Source of the DNA: Flavobacteriales bacterium
GTDB taxonomy: Bacteria; Bacteroidota; Bacteroidia; Flavobacteriales_D; Parvicellaceae
Length of the DNA stretch: 13,750 bases
Assembly: GCA_015488785.1 (NCBI GenBank)
Contig: WFNC01000336.1
Span: forward strand, 1 to 13,750
Direction of reading: 5' to 3'
The translations under genes and the position numbers were made by a program. The notes under the pieces were generated by a model, which saw only the letters and a program-made list of their open reading frames with translations, searched no databases and was not told the DNA's origin. The first letter of the stretch is position 1, and every line of letters begins with the position of its first letter. Positions 6,877 to 13,651 of the stretch are shown here, piece after piece.

Positions 6877-7866
6877 ATGAAAAAGTTTATTATTAAAATA
6901 TTGATATTTGTAATATTTATAATTTTTATAAATATAGCTTTAGTTTTTCAAGCAGATGGACTAACCGATGTTTATTACCCTAAATTATCTAGTGCACAAC
7001 AAACCTCTTTAATCTTAGGGGCTTCTAGAGCAAATGAAGGGGTGGTACCTCGTTTATTAGATTCAGTTATGTCTGGTAATGGAGACAAAATAAGCTTTTA
7101 TAATTTTTCTTTTTCTAATTCAGATTCTCCCTATGGCGAAGTGTACTTAAACGCTATTAAAAGTAAAATTAAAAGAGATAGTCAGAATGGAGTTTTTATT
7201 TTATCTGTTCATCCGTGGAGTATTTCTACTTATTTAGATAAAGAGTTTAAACCGATTATTGATATTGAAAAAAAGCTAACACTTGGAAAAGTGACGCAGT
7301 TTAGCGGAAGCCCAAATTTTAATTATTTTTTGAATGCATATGAATTTGGATGGGGAAATATTTTGTTAAAAAAACTAGAATATAATATTAGTCTATTTTT
7401 GAATAAAAAAAACATAACAAATAAAGGTCAAACTGTGGAAGTAACAGAAAAAGGATGGTTAAAAAGAACATATTTCCAGGCTGATTTGAAAACAGCCAAT
7501 TATAGAATGGAAAATAAAATAAAGCAATTATTTGATGGGAAAAAGTTTTATTATAAATTCTCAGAGAAAAGAAAAAATAGTTTAGAAAAAACAGTTGATT
7601 ATTTAAAAAAACACGGAACTGTTTATTTAGTTCGATTACCAACAAACCAAAAGATTCGTAAATTAGAAAATCGGTATATGCCAAACTTGGATGCTTTAAT
7701 GAACTCTATAGCGACTAAACATGGAGTTAAATACCTTCAGAGTACGAACGATTATTCTTATTCAGACGGAAATCATTTAGATCAAGAGTCGGCGGCTAAA
7801 TATTCGATTCAACTAGCTCAACAAATTTCAAAAACAGATGAATTTAAGCAAATTAATAAAAAATAG
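6877..7866 (+). CDS. Membrane-anchored SGNH-like protein, probable MBOAT partner
   Basis: Hypothetical protein of about 329 residues with an N-terminal membrane anchor or uncleaved signal (residues about 4-24, then FQADG). The bulk would lie outside the cytoplasmic membrane. An early LILGASRANEGV motif (about 46-57) resembles the nucleophile block of SGNH hydrolases, with Ser in GASRA. Near the C-terminus, SDGNHLD carries the Asp-x-x-His pair of the SGNH catalytic triad. This layout resembles DltD, AlgJ/AlgX and related accessory proteins encoded next to MBOAT genes, so I infer it completes acyl transfer to the glycan. ATG at 6877 is preferred; a GTG at 6874 directly abuts the MBOAT stop and would add one Met. 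Its 3' end overlaps the FkbH-like gene by 29 nt. Overall family similarity is weak, so the call rests on the two motifs, topology and position. Confidence 0.75.
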   Translation: MKKFIIKILIFVIFIIFINIALVFQADGLTDVYYPKLSSAQQTSLILGASRANEGVVPRLLDSVMSGNGDKISFYNFSFSNSDSPYGEVYLNAIKSKIKRDSQNGVFILSVHPWSISTYLDKEFKPIIDIEKKLTLGKVTQFSGSPNFNYFLNAYEFGWGNILLKKLEYNISLFLNKKNITNKGQTVEVTEKGWLKRTYFQADLKTANYRMENKIKQLFDGKKFYYKFSEKRKNSLEKTVDYLKKHGTVYLVRLPTNQKIRKLENRYMPNLDALMNSIATKHGVKYLQSTNDYSYSDGNHLDQESAAKYSIQLAQQISKTDEFKQINKK

Positions 7867-9562
7867 CAAAAAAGATAATAGCCTTTTCCCTAATTTAAAA
7901 GTATCTCTATTAGGTGATAGCGCAACACAATTATTAGCAAAATCTATAATTGGGTATGGTTATGAGATTGGGTATGGAATAGATTTATTTGAAGCTGACT
8001 ATGATCAAATTAAATTACAAATATTCAATCCAAATTCGGAATTGTATGTTCATAATCCTGAATTTGTTATTGTAGCAGAAAGTACAGAGAAAATAAAGCA
8101 AGATTATTATAATGAAAATCAGGATAATCGAATTAATTTTGCGGAAGATAAATTTTCGAGTATAAAAGAGCAAGTAAAACTATTGGGTAGCTTAAAAAAT
8201 CTGAAGGCAATATTGTATTTTAATTTAAAAGAAGATGACGACAGTGTCTATGGGAATTATGCAAATAAAATAGAAAGCTCTTTTCTCTATCAAATAAGAA
8301 AGTTTAATTATTTAGTAATGGAATTTGCGAGTACTACTAATTTATTCCATATTGTTGATTATAAACTATTGCATCAAAGAAACGGAGATAAGGTAGCTTT
8401 TTCTAACCAATCTTACGTCAATAATTCTATGGTTTTTAATTTAGATATTTTACCATTAATTGCTAAAAACTGTATTGATATTATAGTGGCACAATTAGGG
8501 ATATTTAAGAAATGTTTGATCATTGATTTGGATAATACGATGTGGGGCGGGATTATTGGTGATGATGGTATCGATAATATTCAAATCGGAAGCCTTGGCA
8601 TTGGTAAGGCTTTTACAAATTTTCAAAAATGGGTTAAAGAATTAAAAAACCGAGGAATAATTTTGGCTATTTGCTCAAAAAACTTCGAAAGTATTGCAAA
8701 AGATGTATTTGTTAATCATCCCGATATGATTCTACGACTTGAAGACATTTCTGTTTTTGTTGCTAATTGGGATAATAAAGCAGATAACATAAAGTATATC
8801 CAAAGTATTCTTAATATAGGTTTTGATTCTATGGTTTTTTTAGATGACAATCCTTTCGAAAGAGAAATTGCGAAAAAAAATATACCTAGCTTAACAGTTC
8901 CAGAATTAGGGGAAGATCCTTCAGAATATGTCGATTATTTAAAAACTTTGAATCTATTTGAAACAGCTAGTTATGTTAAAAATGATACAAAAAGGACACT
9001 TCAGTACCAGGAAGAAAGTAAAAGAAAAAAAGAAGAAATTAAATACACAGATCAAGCATCATTTTTGAAATCATTGAACATGGAGATTAAGGTTGCTCAA
9101 TTTGATTCGTTTAATTTGCCAAGAGTAGCACAGCTTATTCAACGTTCAAATCAATTCAATCTACGTACAGTTAGATATACGGAAACAGAATTGAAAGCTT
9201 TGTCTAAAGCTGAAAATTATATTTGTTTAGCACTAGAGCTTAAAGATAGTTTTGGGGAGTACGGGATTATTAGTATTGTTATTTTAGAAAAGAAAAAAGA
9301 TTTATTATTTATCGACACTTGGGTTATGAGTTGTCGAGTTCTAAAAAGAGGAGTCGAAGAATTTGTTTTTAACTATGTTTTGCGATTAGCCAATTCGATG
9401 GATGGAATAAAAAAAATAAAAGGAGAGTATATTCCCACAAAAAAGAATATCTTTGTTAAAGACTTATATCAAGATTTAGGCTTCAATAATGAAAGTGAGA
9501 GTTGGGTTTTTAGCGATTTTTCATCAAATAATAAAACGTGTTTTATTAAAGAAATTATATAA
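7838..9562 (+). CDS. FkbH-like HAD-IIIC enzyme (glyceryl/hydroxyacyl loading onto carrier protein)
   Basis: FkbH-family protein of 574 residues. Characterised FkbH-type enzymes take the glyceryl group of 1,3-bisphosphoglycerate, dephosphorylate it and load it onto a carrier-protein thiol. The N-terminal domain (about 1-220) carries an SGNH-like LLGDSATQ at 24-31. The HAD-IIIC core follows: IDLDNTMWGG (229-238) with Asp230 and Asp232, CSKN (279-282), and FLDDNPFERE (334-343). The C-terminal third is the GNAT-like region typical of full-length family members, with QRSNQFNLRTVRY (435-447) and DTWVMSCRVLKRG (493-505). All visible motifs are intact. The start lies 29 nt inside the SGNH-like gene, suggesting tight translational coupling. 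The stand-alone carrier protein two genes downstream is its obvious partner. Whether the loaded unit is glyceryl, lactyl or something else is not shown by sequence. Confidence 0.92.
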   Translation: MNLSKLIKNSKKDNSLFPNLKVSLLGDSATQLLAKSIIGYGYEIGYGIDLFEADYDQIKLQIFNPNSELYVHNPEFVIVAESTEKIKQDYYNENQDNRINFAEDKFSSIKEQVKLLGSLKNLKAILYFNLKEDDDSVYGNYANKIESSFLYQIRKFNYLVMEFASTTNLFHIVDYKLLHQRNGDKVAFSNQSYVNNSMVFNLDILPLIAKNCIDIIVAQLGIFKKCLIIDLDNTMWGGIIGDDGIDNIQIGSLGIGKAFTNFQKWVKELKNRGIILAICSKNFESIAKDVFVNHPDMILRLEDISVFVANWDNKADNIKYIQSILNIGFDSMVFLDDNPFEREIAKKNIPSLTVPELGEDPSEYVDYLKTLNLFETASYVKNDTKRTLQYQEESKRKKEEIKYTDQASFLKSLNMEIKVAQFDSFNLPRVAQLIQRSNQFNLRTVRYTETELKALSKAENYICLALELKDSFGEYGIISIVILEKKKDLLFIDTWVMSCRVLKRGVEEFVFNYVLRLANSMDGIKKIKGEYIPTKKNIFVKDLYQDLGFNNESESWVFSDFSSNNKTCFIKEII

Positions 9563-10462
9563 ATGAGTAAGATAGAATACATAATAAACTTTATCGAGAA
9601 AGAAAACCCAATTCATGCAAAAAAGTTGAAAAAAGTTTTTAAAAAGCAAGGGCCAGAGTTTAGAAGAGATGCAAATCAATTTTATGAAAAGTATAATGAT
9701 TTTGCAGAAACTTTAGGTAAGTCTTTTGATTTTGGTATTGAAAGTTATTTAAGAACATTGTCTGACGTGACGTTAGAATATTTACACTTTATAAAGACCG
9801 GGGAGTATTCAAATAAATCGTTTGAAGAAGTAAATAAAAATGTTTATAGTAATCCTGAAGTTATGGAGTATCATATGCATGGTTTATTATTTTCTCAATA
9901 TTTATGGCCGCAGCATACAGATATTTTTCATTTTTTCAAAAAATATACATCCAACTATAAAACTTTTGTAAAAAAGTATTTAGAAATAGGAGCTGGTCAC
10001 GGAATGTATCTTTCTGAAGCAATTAAAACTTTTAGCGAAGACACTTCTTTTGAAGTTGTCGATTTAAGCTTGACTTCAATTGAATTAGCAAAGAGTTTTA
10101 TAAAGAATGATAAGGTAAAATACCTTCAAAAAGATGTTTTTGATTATAATCCTACTGTTAAATTTGACTTTATTACAATGGGAGAAGTATTGGAACATGT
10201 AGAAGATCCAATAGCGCTCTTAAAAAAGATAAAAGAAATGTTAACGCCAGAAGGTTGTTTATTTATAACAACTCCAGCTAATGCTCCTGCAATTGATCAT
10301 ATTTATCTATTTAATGATGCAGATGATATTCGAAAAATCATTAAAATAGCTGGATTTGAAATAGAACATGAATATACGAAGTACGTTGAAGATGTTCCCA
10401 AAGAATTTGCTGAAAAACATAAAATAACGCTAATGTATGGAGCGTATCTAAGAATAAAATAA
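9563..10462 (+). CDS. Class I SAM-dependent methyltransferase
   Basis: Methyltransferase of 299 residues with the catalytic domain in the second half. An N-terminal helical, charged region of about 130 residues is not recognised. Motif I is YLEIGAGHGMYL (139-150). EVVDLS (164-169) holds the Asp that binds the SAM ribose, and MGEVLEHVEDP (206-216) is the Methyltransf_11/UbiE-like motif before a helix, followed by a GCLFITTPAN strand (231-240). The ATG abuts the FkbH-like stop with no gap. Position between the loading enzyme and the carrier protein suggests that it methylates the carrier-bound acyl unit. O-methylation of a glyceryl-derived unit has precedent in the methoxymalonyl-ACP pathway, but this protein is not obviously the FkbG type. 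It may also act on the sugar. Confidence 0.85.
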   Translation: MSKIEYIINFIEKENPIHAKKLKKVFKKQGPEFRRDANQFYEKYNDFAETLGKSFDFGIESYLRTLSDVTLEYLHFIKTGEYSNKSFEEVNKNVYSNPEVMEYHMHGLLFSQYLWPQHTDIFHFFKKYTSNYKTFVKKYLEIGAGHGMYLSEAIKTFSEDTSFEVVDLSLTSIELAKSFIKNDKVKYLQKDVFDYNPTVKFDFITMGEVLEHVEDPIALLKKIKEMLTPEGCLFITTPANAPAIDHIYLFNDADDIRKIIKIAGFEIEHEYTKYVEDVPKEFAEKHKITLMYGAYLRIK

Positions 10463-10470
10463 GCCTTAAT

Positions 10471-10502
10471 TTGACTTTATGAGTAAAGAAATAATAGGTT
10501 TG
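10471..10502 (+). promoter_or_regulatory. Candidate Bacteroidota promoter upstream of the carrier-protein gene
   Basis: TTG at 10471-10473 and TAGGTTTG at 10495-10502 fit the Bacteroidota primary sigma consensus (TTG, about 17-23 nt, TAnnTTTG) with a 21-nt spacer. It lies in the only sizeable gap of the block (87 nt, 10463-10549). The predicted start of transcription would be a few bases after 10502, giving a leader of about 45 nt. A short inverted repeat, CTTTA-TGAG-TAAAG (10475-10488), sits between the two elements. It could be an operator or chance. Confidence 0.5.
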
Positions 10503-10511
10503 TAAATCTGT

Positions 10512-10531
10512 TTTTCTTTTGGAAAGGAGGT
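10512..10531 (+). promoter_or_regulatory. Strong but distant Shine-Dalgarno-like site within a possible leader hairpin
   Basis: AAAGGAGGT at 10523-10531 is a near-perfect anti-SD complement, unusual for Bacteroidota, yet it ends about 19 nt before the ATG at 10550, too far for a normal ribosome binding site. The pyrimidine tract just upstream (10512-10519) can pair with 10523-10530 through a three-base loop, using several G-U pairs, and would hide it. The bases right before the ATG are A/T-rich, as at the other genes here. The role is uncertain. Confidence 0.3.
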
Positions 10532-10549
10532 AGATAAATATAAAATAAA

Positions 10550-10780
10550 ATGAACATATTACAAGAAATACAAGATATATTTAGAGATATATTTGAAGAT
10601 GAAAATTTAGTTGTTACAAATGAGACGTCAGCATTAGATATTGACGATTGGGATTCAATAACGCATGTCCAATTATTAGTTTTGATAGAAAAAAAGTTTG
10701 GCGTAACTTTTACAGCTAGAGAAATACAACAATTTAAAAATGTTGGAGAGATTGTAGCTAGTATTCAAGCTAAACAATAA
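10550..10780 (+). CDS. Stand-alone acyl carrier protein
   Basis: Small acidic carrier protein of 76 residues, the usual ACP length. The phosphopantetheine attachment site is Ser36 in DDWDSITHVQLL (32-43), a DSI variant of the common DSL/DSM motif. The flanking four-helix pattern is intact, with IEKKFGVTFT beginning the third helical part. WDSI sites occur in carrier proteins of specialised systems, whereas fatty-acid-synthesis ACPs usually have DSLD. Together with the absence of fatty acid genes nearby, this argues for a dedicated carrier, the likely acceptor for the FkbH-like enzyme and donor for the MBOAT protein (compare DltC). It has its own upstream promoter candidate and a leader, and is followed after 7 nt by the VOC gene. 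Confidence 0.92.
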   Translation: MNILQEIQDIFRDIFEDENLVVTNETSALDIDDWDSITHVQLLVLIEKKFGVTFTAREIQQFKNVGEIVASIQAKQ

Positions 10781-10787
10781 TCCTATT

Positions 10788-11189
10788 GTGGAAGTAAAAT
10801 TAGAAATACATCATATTGGTTGTGTTGTCTCTAATATTGAAGAGACACTAAAAAGTTATAAGACAACATTAGGCTTTTCGGAAGCTTCAGAAGTTTTTAA
10901 TATTTCGTCACAAAAGGTGAAGGTGTGTTTTGTGCATCTAGGGAATGGAACTTACATGGAGTTTGTAGAACCTTTAGATCTTAGTTCTGCAGTTGGAAAA
11001 TTATTGAAAAAAAGGTTTTCATATTATCACATAGGGTATAAAACGCTAAACTTTAATAAAACAATTGAAGCGTTAATTGATAAAGGTGCAAGGATTATTA
11101 CAAGGTTCAAATCTGAAGCTTTTGAGAATAAAGAATGTGCTTTTTTATTTACAGAAGAATTACATATGATTGAAATAATAGAAATATAG
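10788..11189 (+). CDS. VOC-superfamily protein (glyoxalase/methylmalonyl-CoA epimerase-like)
   Basis: Vicinal-oxygen-chelate protein of 133 residues made of two beta-alpha-beta-beta-beta units. Candidate metal ligands fall at the expected places: His9 in HHIGCVV, Glu58 in YMEFVEP, His81 in YYHIGYK and Glu129 in HMIEIIEI. The pattern resembles methylmalonyl-CoA epimerase, which removes an alpha-proton from an acyl thioester, and glyoxalase I. The start is taken as GTG at 10788, because no in-frame ATG occurs until residue 57 and the family needs the HHIG strand. No methylmalonyl-CoA mutase is nearby. Directly downstream of a carrier-protein gene, it may act on the carrier-bound hydroxyacyl unit, for example by epimerising its alpha-carbon. 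That role is inference. Confidence 0.82.
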   Translation: MEVKLEIHHIGCVVSNIEETLKSYKTTLGFSEASEVFNISSQKVKVCFVHLGNGTYMEFVEPLDLSSAVGKLLKKRFSYYHIGYKTLNFNKTIEALIDKGARIITRFKSEAFENKECAFLFTEELHMIEIIEI

Positions 11190-11190
11190 T

Positions 11191-11985
11191 ATGAGTTTTA
11201 AAAATAAAATAAAAAAATATATCCCCAATAAATTTTTAGAACAACCAGGCTACTTTAGAAGAGATGCTAAAAGAATTAAAGCATTAAAAAATAAGTTTAA
11301 AGGACAGCGCTGTTTCATTGTAGGAAATGGACCTTCTTTAAATCAAATTGATTTATCAAAATTTGATAATGAATATAGTTTTGCTGTAAATTCTATTTTT
11401 TTTAAGACTAAAGAAATGGGGTATAAGCCTTCTTTTTATGTGGTAGAAGATATTCAGGTTATTAGAGATAATATTGACGAAATAAATGAGTATGAATGTG
11501 ATTATATGTTTTTTCCTAGCGCTCAAAAACAAAAGTTTAAAAAGGGAGAGAACAGGTACTTTTTAAATCAAGATCATTCATTTTATATTCCAACAAGTAC
11601 TTATTTTGAAACGCCTCGATTTTCAAAAGATTTAAGTAAAGAGGCTTTTTGTGGGCAGTCGGTTACAATAGTGAATCTTCAATTAGCTTACTATCTTGGG
11701 TTTACGGAAGTTTATTTAGTAGGGATGGATTTTAGTTATGTGATTCCAAAAAGTGCTAAAATAAATGGAACCGTAATTGAAAGTACGGAAGATGATGTCA
11801 ATCACTTTCATCCAGATTATTTTGGAAAGGGAAAAAAATGGCATGACCCTAAATTACATAACGTTTTAAAAAGCTATAAATTAGCAAAGTTGATGTATGA
11901 AATGGATGGTCGGAAAATTTTAAATGCTACTGTAGGAGGGAATTTAGATGTTTTTGATAGAGTCGATTTCAAAACATTATTTTAA
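11191..11985 (+). CDS. MptE-like (DUF115-like) protein of polysaccharide loci
   Basis: Protein of 264 residues with a Rossmann-like N-terminal motif CFIVGNGPSLNQIDL (41-55) and a later YLVGMDFSY (175-183). Both are typical of the 6-hydroxymethylpterin-diphosphokinase MptE-like family (DUF115), which also includes motility accessory factors that modify flagellins with ulosonic sugars. The sequence FCGQSVTIVNLQLAYYLGF (153-171) is another family block. A His-rich stretch (NHFHPDYFGKGKKWHDP, 204-220) may bind metal or phosphate. There is no signal peptide, so it is probably cytoplasmic. In a sugar locus it is more likely to act on a nucleotide or CMP-activated sugar than on pterin, perhaps as a transferase. 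ATG at 11191 lies 1 nt after the VOC stop. It is the last gene of the block. Family call moderate, function unknown. Confidence 0.72.
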   Translation: MSFKNKIKKYIPNKFLEQPGYFRRDAKRIKALKNKFKGQRCFIVGNGPSLNQIDLSKFDNEYSFAVNSIFFKTKEMGYKPSFYVVEDIQVIRDNIDEINEYECDYMFFPSAQKQKFKKGENRYFLNQDHSFYIPTSTYFETPRFSKDLSKEAFCGQSVTIVNLQLAYYLGFTEVYLVGMDFSYVIPKSAKINGTVIESTEDDVNHFHPDYFGKGKKWHDPKLHNVLKSYKLAKLMYEMDGRKILNATVGGNLDVFDRVDFKTLF

Positions 11986-12006
11986 AATAATTAGTAAAAA
12001 ATCCAT

Positions 12007-12681
12007 TCAATACCCACAATTACAAGCATTCGAATAATGAACCTTAGTATTGGGAAGTAGTTCTGTTATTTTTTTCTTTTCTTTAGGGCTTAGACCTGTT
12101 ACACGTAAATCAATTTCCTTTAGTTTCGTTAAGTTTTTAATGCTTACAGGCAAAGAAGGGAAGTTGTTGTCCCATAAGTCAATATAGGTTAAATTTTTTA
12201 ATTCCTGAATAGCATAAGGAATTGTTGTAATCTCATTTTGATTGAGAACCAAAATCTGTAAAGTTGTTAAATCTAGTAGTTCTAAAGGGAAATGATCTAA
12301 ATTATTGTTTCCAAGATAAAGCTTTTCTAGTTTTTTTAACTGATTAAACTCTGACGGAAGTGTATTAATTTTATTTTTGTTTAAATTCAATACTTTCAGC
12401 TCAGGTAATCCATTTACTTTTTCAGGTATTGAAGTTATTTTGTTTTTAGATAAATCTAAGTAAACTAAATTTTTAAAAGAAAAAATAGAGGCAGGTATTG
12501 AATTAAATTTCTTTTTCTGAAGCGTTAAAACACGAACATTTAATGGGTTCTTACTTGCTTCTTCTATCGATGTATAGCGATGGCAAGTATCTAGCTCTTT
12601 AGGTATGTTTTGGCTAAATCCAATATTTTTTAATATCAAAAAGAATAGAAGTATATAATATGTCAGCTGTTTTTTATGCAT
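12007..12681 (-). CDS. Secreted leucine-rich-repeat protein
   Basis: Protein of 224 residues with an N-terminal signal peptide (MHKKQ, then a hydrophobic run to about residue 22, with likely cleavage near GFSQ). There is no lipobox cysteine at that point. After a short N-terminal region come about seven leucine-rich repeats of 23 residues, running from roughly 48 to 210. They have the bacterial/SDS22-like pattern LxxLxLxxNxIxxIPxxxxxLxx, clearest in LVYLDLSKNKITSIP, LKVLNLNKNKINTLP and LEKLYLGNNNLDHFP. The C-terminus ends NACNCGY, and its two cysteines may form a disulfide. LRR proteins bind other proteins, but the partner here is unknown. The start overlaps the end of ribF by 8 nt, so it is probably co-transcribed. 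It converges on the polysaccharide block with a 21-nt gap (11986-12006) in which I see no convincing terminator. Confidence 0.85.
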   Translation of the reverse strand: MHKKQLTYYILLFFLILKNIGFSQNIPKELDTCHRYTSIEEASKNPLNVRVLTLQKKKFNSIPASIFSFKNLVYLDLSKNKITSIPEKVNGLPELKVLNLNKNKINTLPSEFNQLKKLEKLYLGNNNLDHFPLELLDLTTLQILVLNQNEITTIPYAIQELKNLTYIDLWDNNFPSLPVSIKNLTKLKEIDLRVTGLSPKEKKKITELLPNTKVHYSNACNCGY

Positions 12682-13615
12682 TTATAGGATTTGAAATTCT
12701 TAGAGAATTTATTTTGTCGTTATGAAGTTGGTTTTTAAGTTCGTCAAGCGAATTAAATTTCATTTCATTTCTTAATTTTTCTATAAAAACAATCGAAATC
12801 GTTTTGTCGTATAGGTCTTTATTTAAATCGAAGAAATGAGCTTCAATAGTTACGTTATCTTCCTTTGCAACCGTAGGTCTATTCCCTATGTTTAGCATTC
12901 CATTATATTGTTCACCGTCTATGACGCTTTGAATAACGTAAACTCCTTTTGCAGGAACTATTTTATAGTCAAATTCCATTTCAATATTAGCTGTAGGATA
13001 TCCGATTGTTCTTCCAATTCTCTTTCCTTCCACAACCTTTCCTTCTAAGGTGAAATTGTGGTTTAAGTATTGAGTCGCTACTCTTATGTCACCATTTGTT
13101 ATAGCGTGTCTAATTTTAGTGGAGCTAACTTTTATCTCATCTATTTCTTGTGCCGATATTTCCTCTACTCTAAAATTATATTTTGGAGCGAGTTTGTTTA
13201 ATAAAGAAAGATTTCCCTTTCTGTTCTTTCCAAATTGATGATCGTAACCTATTACAATAGTATGAAGATTAATTTTATCAATTAAAAAATTTTTGACATA
13301 ATCTTCTGGTTCCGTTTGAGAAAAACTTTTATCAAAAGGAAGAATAATCAAATGATCTAAGCCAAATTGCTCAAGTAAAGCTATTTTTTCACTCAATGTA
13401 TTAATTAGTTTTAAGCCATGTGAATCTGGAAAAAGAATCATTCTAGGATGCGGGAAAAAAGTCAATAATACCGTTTCTCCTTTGGTTTTGTCTGCTATTT
13501 CCTCCAGCCTTTTTATAATTCGTTGATGACCAATGTGTACACCATCAAATGTTCCAACAGTAATGATTGGTTTATTTACATTCTTAAAATCTTCTATGTT
13601 GTGGTAAACTTTCAA
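12674..13615 (-). CDS. ribF: Bifunctional riboflavin kinase/FAD synthetase
   Basis: Cytoplasmic RibF of 313 residues, standard length. It phosphorylates riboflavin to FMN and adenylates FMN to FAD. The N-terminal FAD synthetase domain has GTFDGVHIGHQ (21-31), FFPHPR (53-58), VIGYDHQFGK (121-130) and SSTKIR (164-169). The C-terminal kinase domain has GRTIGYPTAN (201-210), NIGNRPT (242-248) and the expected catalytic Glu258 in TIEAHFFD. Both domains appear complete. The start is TTG at 13613-13615: the peptide KVYHNIEDF is what the family has at its N-terminus, the first in-frame ATG falls at residue 59, inside the conserved domain, and an in-frame stop lies 24 nt upstream of the TTG. This is core metabolism and marks the conserved chromosome flank of the polysaccharide block. 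No FMN riboswitch is visible in the short upstream region. Confidence 0.96.
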   Translation of the reverse strand: MKVYHNIEDFKNVNKPIITVGTFDGVHIGHQRIIKRLEEIADKTKGETVLLTFFPHPRMILFPDSHGLKLINTLSEKIALLEQFGLDHLIILPFDKSFSQTEPEDYVKNFLIDKINLHTIVIGYDHQFGKNRKGNLSLLNKLAPKYNFRVEEISAQEIDEIKVSSTKIRHAITNGDIRVATQYLNHNFTLEGKVVEGKRIGRTIGYPTANIEMEFDYKIVPAKGVYVIQSVIDGEQYNGMLNIGNRPTVAKEDNVTIEAHFFDLNKDLYDKTISIVFIEKLRNEMKFNSLDELKNQLHNDKINSLRISNPINA

Positions 13616-13643
13616 AATTGGTTTGGATTGAGTATCAATTCAT

Positions 13644-13651
13644 CAAAAATA
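13644..13651 (-). promoter_or_regulatory. Candidate -7 element for ribF
   Basis: On the minus strand this reads TATTTTTG, an exact match to the Bacteroidota -7 consensus TAnnTTTG, 28 nt before the TTG start of ribF. No clear TTG lies at the expected -33 distance, so the promoter is only partly supported, and short matches arise easily in AT-rich DNA. The rest of the right edge (13652-13750) holds no open reading frame or hairpin that I can support. Confidence 0.4.

Noticed and set aside
7388..7684. 98-codon minus-strand open frame inside the SGNH-like gene
   Set aside because: Its Phe/Leu-rich translation is what the reverse of a Lys-rich gene gives, and no motif is recognised.
5431..9562. 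Alginate or cellulose acetylation locus (AlgI-AlgJ type) as explanation for the MBOAT pair
   Set aside because: No alginate or cellulose polymerase or export genes are visible, and the dedicated carrier protein and FkbH-like enzyme point to a carrier-bound donor rather than acetyl-CoA.
10479..10505. Mini reading frame of eight codons (MSKEIIGL) in the gap before the carrier-protein gene
   Set aside because: It is very short, overlaps the promoter candidate and would begin upstream of its predicted transcript. Its MSK start resembles that of the preceding methyltransferase only by chance-level similarity.
7838..11189. Modular polyketide synthase cluster using methoxymalonyl extender units
   Set aside because: FkbH, carrier protein and methyltransferase are present, but there is no ketosynthase, acyltransferase domain or FkbI/FkbG-type oxidation enzyme in the window.
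11976..11991. Perfect 16-bp palindrome ATTATTTTAAAATAAT across the stop of the MptE-like gene at the convergent junction
   Set aside because: It is made only of A and T, forms at best six A-T pairs around a loop and lacks a following T-run on the plus strand, so I do not call it a terminator.
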